Positions 1-6,241 of a DNA stretch of 21,855 nucleotides are shown here, one piece after another (position 1 is the first letter of the stretch; every line of letters begins with the position of its first letter). The DNA is from SIG710 sp045587665 (GTDB lineage: Bacteria; Bacillota; Clostridia; Oscillospirales; CAG-272), in assembly GCA_045587665.1 (NCBI GenBank), contig JAZNCT010000048.1, positions 1 through 21,855 on the forward strand. Direction: 5' to 3'. The notes beneath the pieces were generated by a model. The model made no database searches. It saw only the letters and a list, made by a program, of their open reading frames with translations, and was not told where the DNA came from. A program made the position numbers and the translations under genes.

Positions 1-1842
1 CAGAACGACATGGCTACGATCCGACTTGGCATAGTTGAGGTCAACGATAGCCTGTCCCTTCTTGATGTAGGACTTGTAAGCTGCCTTCTTCATGTAATCG
101 ATAGCTTCATCGATAGGAAGAATCTTTGCAAGTGCGAAGAATGCGGACTGAAGAACGGTGTTCTTAACCTTTGCGTTACCGATATCAATAGCTATCTTGG
201 TAGCGTTGATGGTGTAGAACTCAATGTCGTTCTTAGCGATATAAGACTTAACCGATGCGGGAAGGTGAGCATCAAGCTCCTCATCGCTCCATGCGCAGTC
301 GAGAAGGAAGGTTCCACCGGGCTTAACGTCGGAGATCATATCGTACTTCTCAAGGTATGCATTGTTATGGCAAGCAACGAAGTCTGCCTTGTTGATGTAG
401 TAAGGAGCCTTGATAGCATTATCACCGAAACGAAGGTGGGAGATAGTGATACCGGAGGTCTTCTTGGAGTCATACTGGAAGTATGCCTGGATATACTTAT
501 CGGTGTGGTCACCGATGATCTTTATGGAGTTCTTGTTAGCACCAACAGTACCGTCGCCGCCGAGACCCCAGAACTTGCAAGCGATTGTTCCTGCAGCAGC
601 TGTATCGGGAGCGGGCTTTTCTTCAAGAGAAGTGCCTGTAACGTCATCAACGATACCTATTGTAAAGCCGTTCTTGGGAGCGTCCTTTGCAAGCTCCTCA
701 TATACAGCAAAGATAGAAGAAGGAGGAGTATCCTTAGAACCGAGACCGTAACGGCCGCCAACAACCTTTGCGTTTACACCGCCCTGAGCAAGAGCTGTAA
801 CAACGTCAAGGTAGAGAGGCTCGCCGAGAGAGCCGGGTTCCTTTGTTCTGTCAAGAACTGCGATCTTCTTAGCTGTCTGAGGAATAGCTGCGATGAGCTT
901 ATCAGCGCAGAAAGGACGGTAAAGTCTAACCTTGATAAGACCAACCTTTTCGCCCTTTGCTGTGAGGTAGTCGATAACTTCCTCTGCAACATCACAAACA
1001 GAGCCCATTGCAACGATAACTCTGTCTGCATCCGGTGCACCATAGTAGTTAAAGAGCTGATAGTTTGTACCGATCTTCTCGTTAACCTGGTTCATATAAT
1101 CTTCAACGATTGCGGGAAGCTTGTTATAATATTCGTTGCAAGCCTCTCTGTGCTGGAAGAAGATGTCGCCGTTTTCAGCAGAACCGCGGAGAACGGGATG
1201 CTCGGGGCTGAGAGAACGAGCGCGGAAATCAGCGATAGCGTCCTTGTCAACCATTTCTGCAAGAGTATCGTAATCCCAAACCTCGATCTTCTGGATCTCG
1301 TGAGATGTACGGAAACCGTCAAAGAAGTTAAGGAAAGGAACTCTTCCCTTAATTGTGGAAAGGTGAGCAACAGCACCCAGGTCCATAACCTCCTGAGGAT
1401 TAGACTCAGCAAGCATAGCGTAACCTGTCTGGCGGCACGCATATACGTCGGAGTGGTCACCGAAAATGTTAAGTGCGTGAGAAGCTACGCAACGAGCAGA
1501 AACATGAATTACGTGTGGAAGCAGCTCACCTGCGATCTTGTACATATTGGGTATCATAAGAAGAAGACCCTGAGAAGCGGTGTAAGTAGTTGTGAGAGCA
1601 CCTGCTGCAAGAGAACCGTGAACGGTACCTGCCGCACCTGCCTCGGACTGCATTTCCATAACCTTTACTTCTTCGCCCATTATGTTCTTAAGACCTGTAG
1701 CAGACCAAGAGTCTGTCAGCTCTGCCATAACGGAAGAAGGAGTGATGGGGTAAATAGCTGCAACTTCTGTGAACGCATAGCTCACTGTAGCGGCGGCTGT
1801 GTTACCGTCCATGGATTGCTTTTTTCTGATAAGATTTGCCAT
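1..1842 (-). CDS. nifJ: Pyruvate:ferredoxin (flavodoxin) oxidoreductase, N-terminal part (cut by window edge)
   Basis: Oxidative decarboxylation of pyruvate to acetyl-CoA and CO2 with transfer of electrons to ferredoxin or flavodoxin; a cytoplasmic, oxygen-sensitive key enzyme of anaerobes. The minus strand is open for all 614 codons up to the window edge. The start ATG at 1840-1842 follows a perfect AGGAGGA site (1851-1857). Readable landmarks are YPITPSS at residues 31-37 (pyruvate/thiamine-diphosphate domain), MQSEAGAAGTVHGS, NIFGDHSDVYACRQTGYA and NFFDGFRTSHE in domain I, then the domain II stretch KVRLYRPFCADKL, then GLGGDGTVGANKNSIKIIG of the gamma domain. The family is about 1,170-1,200 residues, so roughly half is present; the ferredoxin-like cluster domain and the C-terminal thiamine domain lie outside. 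The gene stands alone behind its own promoter. The long plus-strand ORF over this region is its shadow. Confidence 0.97.
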   Translation of the reverse strand, partial: MANLIRKKQSMDGNTAAATVSYAFTEVAAIYPITPSSVMAELTDSWSATGLKNIMGEEVKVMEMQSEAGAAGTVHGSLAAGALTTTYTASQGLLLMIPNMYKIAGELLPHVIHVSARCVASHALNIFGDHSDVYACRQTGYAMLAESNPQEVMDLGAVAHLSTIKGRVPFLNFFDGFRTSHEIQKIEVWDYDTLAEMVDKDAIADFRARSLSPEHPVLRGSAENGDIFFQHREACNEYYNKLPAIVEDYMNQVNEKIGTNYQLFNYYGAPDADRVIVAMGSVCDVAEEVIDYLTAKGEKVGLIKVRLYRPFCADKLIAAIPQTAKKIAVLDRTKEPGSLGEPLYLDVVTALAQGGVNAKVVGGRYGLGSKDTPPSSIFAVYEELAKDAPKNGFTIGIVDDVTGTSLEEKPAPDTAAAGTIACKFWGLGGDGTVGANKNSIKIIGDHTDKYIQAYFQYDSKKTSGITISHLRFGDNAIKAPYYINKADFVACHNNAYLEKYDMISDVKPGGTFLLDCAWSDEELDAHLPASVKSYIAKNDIEFYTINATKIAIDIGNAKVKNTVLQSAFFALAKILPIDEAIDYMKKAAYKSYIKKGQAIVDLNYAKSDRSHVVL

Positions 1843-1891
1843 GAAAAAATTCCTCCTGTTTATGTAAAAAATTTTATTTTTCCAAATACAT

Positions 1892-1920
1892 ATTATATCA
1901 CTTTAATCTCAATTTGTAAA
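1892..1920 (-). promoter_or_regulatory. Sigma-A-type promoter of nifJ (P1)
   Basis: On the minus strand, TTTACA (1915-1920) and TATAAT (1892-1897) are separated by exactly 17 bases. The -10 ends about 50 bases before the nifJ start codon. This is a near-consensus vegetative promoter. Confidence 0.8.
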
Positions 1921-1999
1921 CCTTATTCGTAAATTTTTTTAATGTTTTTTCGATTTTTTAACGGAAATACAACCAAAAAGCTTATTTTCTTGCTTTTTT

Positions 2000-2028
2000 T
2001 GTATACATTTATGCAAACACTTTGTGAA
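2000..2028 (-). promoter_or_regulatory. Possible second nifJ promoter (P2)
   Basis: TTCACA (2023-2028) and TATACA (2000-2005) on the minus strand are spaced by 17 bases, about 110 bases upstream of P1 and just past the terminator at 2057-2080. The match is weaker than P1 and the region is A+T-rich, so chance is possible. Confidence 0.35.
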
Positions 2029-2049
2029 TATAGCAAAAAACGGCTTTAA

Positions 2050-2080
2050 AAATAGTGGCGGCACGCCTAAACGTGCCGCC
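2050..2080 (-). terminator. Rho-independent terminator of the protease/lipoprotein array
   Basis: Nine-base perfect stem GGCGGCACG (2057-2065 / 2072-2080) with a six-base loop. On the minus strand it is followed by ACTATTTTT. It lies 26 bases after the stop of the last lipoprotein gene and separates that unit from nifJ. Confidence 0.8.
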
Positions 2081-2106
2081 GTTATTTATTATCAACCTAT
2101 TATATA

Positions 2107-2955
2107 TTATTCCGGATAATAAGTATACGGATCGATTGCTTTTTCTAAATACCGTGCAAGATCACTAATTGACGCTCCCGTCTTAAGCAAGGGAAAACTC
2201 TCATCTTTATTCATGATATTTTTCATCGTTTCAAATATAGTCATCATCTCAGAAGCATATGTTCTTCCCACGCCCTCATCGTATATGTTATCGGGAAATA
2301 TCATCTTCGAGTCCTCTACCGGTATAATTGAAAAGTGATAATCATCAGTTGCGGGGGTATATTGCCCATGATCAATCGCGTAAATGTGTACGTTACCTTT
2401 CGGAGTTTTGATGATCTCCTCAGAAAGCAAAATCATCGCTCGTTCACCCTTTACGATTTCGGGAATATAAGATTCCGGAACCAAAATAATATCATTATAG
2501 ATCTCATTGAGCTCCTCTCCGTTTTCAAGCATTGCAAATCGCTCGGCTGAATCCGGATGATGATATGCCTTGCGAGTTATATCCTCCCCCCAAGGGAACA
2601 AATTCACGGTGTAACCAATGAAAAGCTCTTCACTGCCAAATATCACCTTTTGGCTTATGGACTCAACCGGTTCACCCCATTTAATTAACATCATATTGGA
2701 ATCCTCAATGAAAAAACCATCGGGCATATAATATTCTATCCAGGGATTCTCGATAACCTCCGTTTGCTCTGCGGTGGACTCAGGAAATGTTTCAGGCGAT
2801 AATTGATCTTCGGACACATCCGCACTGCTATCCTTTGCGCTCTCCGAAATGCTTTCAGAATCTCCCGATTTCTCAATATCCTCATTCCTATTACATCCAA
2901 AAATCGACAAAGATAATACAATCGATAATATGCAAACAAAAATTTTTCTTCTCAT
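2107..2955 (-). CDS. Putative lipoprotein of the window's tandem paralogue family (member D)
   Basis: Function unknown; 282 residues. The start is ATG at 2953-2955, chosen because AGGAGTG (2961-2967) lies six bases upstream and the protein then begins with a classical lipoprotein signal: positive MRRK, a hydrophobic core and lipobox IFGC with Cys21. A 29-residue upstream in-frame extension has no signal character and overlaps the remnant ORF at 2966-3103. An acidic, Ser/Glu-rich linker (about 22-65) follows and should hold the domain off the membrane. The core carries the family marks LIKWGEPVE, YNDIILVPESYIPEIVKGE and IIPVEDSKMIFPDN. It is the most divergent member: it lacks the shared C-terminal end of B and C, and no hairpin repeat lies after it. 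It is the last gene of the array. No known family is recognised. Confidence 0.8.
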   Translation of the reverse strand: MRRKIFVCILSIVLSLSIFGCNRNEDIEKSGDSESISESAKDSSADVSEDQLSPETFPESTAEQTEVIENPWIEYYMPDGFFIEDSNMMLIKWGEPVESISQKVIFGSEELFIGYTVNLFPWGEDITRKAYHHPDSAERFAMLENGEELNEIYNDIILVPESYIPEIVKGERAMILLSEEIIKTPKGNVHIYAIDHGQYTPATDDYHFSIIPVEDSKMIFPDNIYDEGVGRTYASEMMTIFETMKNIMNKDESFPLLKTGASISDLARYLEKAIDPYTYYPE

Positions 2956-2960
2956 ATATT

Positions 2961-2967
2961 CACTCCT
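2961..2967 (-). promoter_or_regulatory. Ribosome-binding site of lipoprotein D overlapping the remnant's stop
   Basis: AGGAGTG on the minus strand shares bases with the TAG stop (2966-2968) of the remnant ORF. Translation of lipoprotein D may therefore be coupled to translation of the 45-codon ORF. The site fixes the D start at 2955. Confidence 0.6.
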
Positions 2968-3103
2968 ATTCTGTAAACAAATCAGATTCGCAAGCTTCCA
3001 CCGTTTCACTTGCATTACTATTGATTTCTTTGTTATCACCACAGGAAATCAATAAAACCATAGTTAACAGAATACAAGCAACAAAAATTATCACATTTTT
3101 CAT
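2966..3103 (-). pseudogene. Chimeric, truncated lipoprotein remnant (45-codon ORF)
   Basis: An ORF starting at ATG 3101-3103 with a perfect AGGAGG site upstream encodes a lipoprotein signal (MKNVIIFVACILL, lipobox LISC, Cys21) and then only 24 more residues before TAG. The first part is nearly identical to the start of lipoprotein B: 3065-3181 matches 5156-5272 with three differences that I count. The part after the lipobox (GDNKEINSNASETVE) matches lipoprotein A: 3003-3054 matches 6059-6110 with about four differences. It therefore looks like a recombination product of two paralogues that lost its domain. It could still be expressed as a mini-lipoprotein, because its start, ribosome site and signal are intact; that is untested. 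Confidence 0.6.
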
Positions 3104-3260
3104 TATCAGACCTCCTGCTTGCAGAATGAAATGAGGAACTCAGTCGGTGCGGCGCACCGCGCCGACCGGGTTGAATGTTATAGTAAATTTGGGCTTTGGC
3201 TATTCCTACTTTGAAGAGTCAATCCTCAAAAAGCGGTGCAAATGTCTCTTCCTTTGTAAC
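3065..3260 (-). repeat. Composite intercistronic repeat, copy 1
   Basis: The first copy of a junction repeat. It runs from the last codons of lipoprotein C through a hairpin and ribosome site into the signal peptide of the remnant. The hairpin is at 3143-3151 / 3158-3166 (nine-base stem with one G-U pair, six-base loop). The 140 bases 3121-3260 match 4059-4198 (copy 2) with three differences that I count, and 3065-3181 matches 5156-5272 (copy 3) with three. Confidence 0.85.
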
Positions 3261-4040
3261 AAGCTCAAAATATGCTTCAAGCTCATCAACCGTCATGCCG
3301 TCTCTGAAAAGATTGTCATCAAGTCCAAGCTGTATAAGCTTTTCATTACAATCATTGAAAGAATACATCATATAGCTGTAAATTACACTATTGTCAATGT
3401 TTTTCATGTGCTCCGGCAAAATGACCTTATTGTCAATTATCGGTAGTGCTTCAAGATAGCCGCCCGAACAATGATACGTAATCAAAAAATCGATTGAGGT
3501 TATGCTGTCAAGTGGCAGACTGCCTTCTGTGAGTATGTAAATTAAAGCAGTGGTTCCTTTTTCGATTTCGTCGGCACAACTTGCAGGCAAAAGAAGTATA
3601 TCTTCATGGTTTTGCATAAAATCTTCCCTATGTTCAGCATCTATAAGGGCATATCTGCGCTCGGGATAATTTAAGATTTTTTCGCGTAAGATGTCCGAGG
3701 TTAAGTATGCAGTGCTGTCAAAAGTTTTTATGTAGTTAACACCAACGCCCACATATTCATCGTTCTCATTTGCATCCTCATGATAGATGTCCAGATCTAC
3801 AACATCTCCCCATTCAACTATCGCAAGATCACATATGTTTAAGCTGTATTCCGGATAAGATGGTAATATACATATTGTTAAATCATCTGTTGCGGCACTG
3901 TCCTCATCGGTGCTTCCGTTTCCCTTCGGCAGGTTTTCTGCGGTATCTTCCGTCATCGCTTCCGAGTGAGCGGCATCATTGCATGAAAACAGAAAAGCCG
4001 TCAAAATCACAAGAAAACACAAGACTATTTGTTTTTTCAT
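3219..4040 (-). CDS. Putative lipoprotein of the tandem paralogue family (member C)
   Basis: Function unknown; 273 residues. The start is ATG at 4038-4040 behind AGGAGGGG. The signal is MKKQIVLCFLVILTAF with lipobox LFSC (Cys20), followed by an acidic, Ser/Thr-rich linker (about 21-55). The core reads AIVEWGDVVDL, VGVNYIKTFDSTAY, HEDILLLPASCADEIEKGT and PIIDNKVILPE, and ends LFRDGMTVDELEAYFELV then APLFED. The ending is almost the same as in member B, at DNA level as well as protein level, and this identity runs on through the stop into the intergenic hairpin. The shared core suggests a small beta-rich domain with a C-terminal helix. The product should be anchored on the outer face of the membrane. 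It is the third lipoprotein in transcription order. The protein family is not recognised. Confidence 0.82.
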   Translation of the reverse strand: MKKQIVLCFLVILTAFLFSCNDAAHSEAMTEDTAENLPKGNGSTDEDSAATDDLTICILPSYPEYSLNICDLAIVEWGDVVDLDIYHEDANENDEYVGVGVNYIKTFDSTAYLTSDILREKILNYPERRYALIDAEHREDFMQNHEDILLLPASCADEIEKGTTALIYILTEGSLPLDSITSIDFLITYHCSGGYLEALPIIDNKVILPEHMKNIDNSVIYSYMMYSFNDCNEKLIQLGLDDNLFRDGMTVDELEAYFELVTKEETFAPLFED

Positions 4041-4058
4041 ATTTGACCCCTCCTGTTC

Positions 4059-4198
4059 GCAGAATGAAATGAGGAACTCAGTCGGTGCGGCGCACCGCGC
4101 CGACCGGGTTGAATGTTATAGTAAATTTGGGCTTTGGCTATTCCTACTCTGAAGAGTCAATCCTCAAAAAGCGGAGCAAATGTCTCTTCTTTTGTAAC
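4059..4198 (-). repeat. Composite intercistronic repeat, copy 2
   Basis: Second copy, between lipoproteins B and C, including the hairpin 4081-4089 / 4096-4104 and the last codons of B. It matches copy 1 (3121-3260) with three mismatches. It differs from copies 1 and 3 next to the following start codon, where the leader of gene C is distinct. Confidence 0.85.
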
Positions 4199-5194
4199 GA
4201 GCTCGAGATATTCTTCAAGCTCCTCAAGTGTCATGCCGTCTCTGAAAAGATTGTCATCGAGACCAAGCTTAACAAGATGCATATTTGCATTTGAAAAAAA
4301 AGTTGTAATTCCGTCAACGTAGCTTACATAATCGAACCCGTTCTCTTTATAGATTCTTTCTGACTCCTCGGTTATTTTATCTTTCCTCAGCATATCATCT
4401 TCAATAACGATTTTATTATCTACTATTGGAAACATAAAAGGCTTTGCACCAATTCCAAGATTCTTTTCTTCTAAATTATTCGTACGCACAAAATATCTTG
4501 GCGGTGTCAACGCATGTATTGTTTCGCAACATCCTTTTTCATTATAAAAGGGACAAGGAAAATCTACAAAACCTGTAAAAAAGAACAAAGATGAAGCACC
4601 CTTTTCAATAATATGAGCATATTCTGAACGAACAACCATTACATCATTATAATACCCGGATAACTCTTCTTTAGTTTCTGAATCTAAGATATTATATAGA
4701 GGGGTCTTTAATTCACCCGGTCTGCCATTATTATAGTAATAGTCCGACATAATAGAGGGAGCTGCTTCTGATGTGCACATGCCAGAACGGTATATTGTAC
4801 TGTCAAAAAATTTTACAAATTTAACAGGAAAGCACACATAGGAATATTTGTTATCCACATCTGTAAGGGTCAAATCGCAGCCGTTTGAATCCTTAAGGCT
4901 TATCGCTTCTCCCCATTCAACAATAATACCTTCAGATCCAATGAATCTCAAATGAGAATCAGGTCTTGTGAGCGGTATATAAGGCTCAGGTTTAATTGGT
5001 AGATAAGATACTGCAGAAGAATCGCTTGCCGAGATTTCATCATTATTTTCCGTGCAAATTGAATCCGAATCATTCGAACTGTTCGAAGAGACAGTATCAG
5101 AATTCGTTTCTTCATTTGCCGTTGTTGTTTCGCATGAAAACAGCAGAAAAACGGCTAACAGAATACAAGCAACAGAAATTATCACATTTTTCAT
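4157..5194 (-). CDS. Putative lipoprotein of the tandem paralogue family (member B)
   Basis: Function unknown; 345 residues, the longest member. The start is ATG at 5192-5194 with AGGAGGT upstream. The signal is MKNVIISVACILLAVFLL with lipobox LFSC (Cys21), then a Ser/Asn/Glu-rich linker of about 50 residues. Family marks are IIVEWGEAISL, FVKFFDSTIY, YYNDVMVVRSEYAHIIEKGA, FPIVDNKIVIEDD and the ending LFRDGMTLEELEEYLELV then APLFED. Compared with C it has extra sequence in the middle, including GFVDFPCPFYNEKGCCETIH with three cysteines, which could form a disulfide outside the cell. This region is A+T-rich. It is flanked by hairpin repeat copies 2 and 3. Surface anchoring is supported by the signal; any partner is unknown. 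Confidence 0.82.
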   Translation of the reverse strand: MKNVIISVACILLAVFLLFSCETTTANEETNSDTVSSNSSNDSDSICTENNDEISASDSSAVSYLPIKPEPYIPLTRPDSHLRFIGSEGIIVEWGEAISLKDSNGCDLTLTDVDNKYSYVCFPVKFVKFFDSTIYRSGMCTSEAAPSIMSDYYYNNGRPGELKTPLYNILDSETKEELSGYYNDVMVVRSEYAHIIEKGASSLFFFTGFVDFPCPFYNEKGCCETIHALTPPRYFVRTNNLEEKNLGIGAKPFMFPIVDNKIVIEDDMLRKDKITEESERIYKENGFDYVSYVDGITTFFSNANMHLVKLGLDDNLFRDGMTLEELEEYLELVTKEETFAPLFED

Positions 5195-5272
5195 TATCAG
5201 ACCTCCTGCTTGCAGAATGAAATGAGGAACTCAGTCGGCGCGGCGCACCGCGCCGACCGGGTTAAATGTTAT
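5156..5272 (-). repeat. Composite intercistronic repeat, copy 3
   Basis: Third copy, between lipoproteins A and B. The hairpin stem GTCGGCGCG (5234-5242) pairs perfectly with 5249-5257 over nine bases, loop six. On the minus strand the stem is not followed by a T-run, so it does not look like an ordinary terminator. The copy continues through the ribosome site into the signal-peptide codons of gene B. Confidence 0.85.
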
Positions 5273-6165
5273 GGGGGAGTTATATCGGTTATTCCAACGT
5301 CATAAGCCGTTTCAAGTGGTCTGAATGTGCTGGTTTTGCATACAAGATCAAAATAAGCGTCCATTTCCTCTATTGTAATGCCGTCCCCAAAAAGTATTTC
5401 ATCCTTATCAAGTGCTATCAGATATTCGTTAATTTTCTCTGCCCAGTAAACTATATTATTAAAATATCTGACCGCACCAAATTCATCCTCATAGGTATCA
5501 TACATTCTTTCATCCATCACTAACTTTCCGTCAACCAGCGGAAATAGGATAGGTTCTCCAAATCGGTCACCTTTACAGAACTGAGTGGAACGAACAATAG
5601 TCGAGTACTCCTTGCCTTCTATATCCGAACTTGGAAACACTTTAACAGCATACATGAATGTAAAATCGGTTCTTCCGGTTTCAATCATATCGGCATATTC
5701 AGCTTTTATAACCACCACATCATCATAATTCTGCAAAACATATTCCCGTGTTTCCGGATCAAGCAAACCTATCAATTGATTTTCAAACTGAAAGAAATCA
5801 GAGTCGGACTTATTATTATCATAATTATATCTGGATTTTGCAGTACCGGCAAAATAGTGAATATATTTCACAGCAAAGCCAACGTATTTTCCTTCCGGTA
5901 TCGGCCACTTTGCATTATCCCCTTCAAGAGTTTCTCCGCCTTCAAAAGTTACCTGCTCGCCCCACTCCACTATCACTCCTCCGGAGTATGGAAAATCGAT
6001 CGAAGCAAAAGGAGAAATATCCGGTTCTCCCTGAGTCGGGTTCAAAAACAACTCGGTTGTTTCACTTGTATTACTGTTGGGTTCTTTGTTATCACCACAG
6101 GAAATCAATAATATAACCATCAAGAACAGAACAAACATTATATTGGCATTTTTGTCTTTATGCAT
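5269..6165 (-). CDS. Putative lipoprotein of the tandem paralogue family (member A)
   Basis: Function unknown; 298 residues. The start is ATG at 6163-6165, chosen because AAGGAGA (6171-6177) precedes it; an in-frame ATG 16 codons upstream lacks such a site. The signal is MHKDKNANIMFVLFLMVI with lipobox LISC (Cys23), then a short Asn/Ser/Thr linker. Family marks are VIVEWGEQVTFE, VGFAVKYIHYFAGTAK, NYDDVVVIKAEYADMIETGR, FPLVDGKLVMDE and ILFGDGITIEEMDAYFDLV. It ends DVGITDITPP, about a dozen residues beyond the point where B and C stop. It is the first lipoprotein after the metalloprotease, 76 bases downstream with no hairpin between, so co-transcription is likely. No known family is recognised. 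Confidence 0.82.
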   Translation of the reverse strand: MHKDKNANIMFVLFLMVILLISCGDNKEPNSNTSETTELFLNPTQGEPDISPFASIDFPYSGGVIVEWGEQVTFEGGETLEGDNAKWPIPEGKYVGFAVKYIHYFAGTAKSRYNYDNNKSDSDFFQFENQLIGLLDPETREYVLQNYDDVVVIKAEYADMIETGRTDFTFMYAVKVFPSSDIEGKEYSTIVRSTQFCKGDRFGEPILFPLVDGKLVMDERMYDTYEDEFGAVRYFNNIVYWAEKINEYLIALDKDEILFGDGITIEEMDAYFDLVCKTSTFRPLETAYDVGITDITPP

Positions 6166-6241
6166 ATATATCTCCTTTTTCTTTATGGCAAATGAAAAGT
6201 CTGTGCTATGCAAAAAGTTTGAAAAATATTAAAACCTTTTA

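Noticed and set aside
10..1932. 640-codon plus-strand ORF
   Set aside because: It is antisense to nifJ, which has a ribosome site, promoter and full family motifs. The ORF has no signal or recognisable domain; biased codon use in nifJ leaves the opposite frame open.
2000..2030. Possible redox (Rex-like) operator upstream of nifJ
   Set aside because: The TTGTGAATA sequence has no matching second half; not a palindrome good enough to claim.
2956..3042. Longer start for lipoprotein D
   Set aside because: The upstream in-frame codons overlap the remnant ORF and remove the N-terminal lipoprotein signal; the AGGAGTG site points to 2955.
3147..4294. Two similar plus-strand ORFs (3147-3446 and 4085-4294)
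   Set aside because: They resemble each other only because the DNA repeat is duplicated. They are antisense to lipoprotein ends and lack ribosome sites.
3065..5272. Possible CRISPR or regular repeat array
   Set aside because: Only three copies, about 1 kb apart, with coding sequences between them; no spacer-repeat structure.
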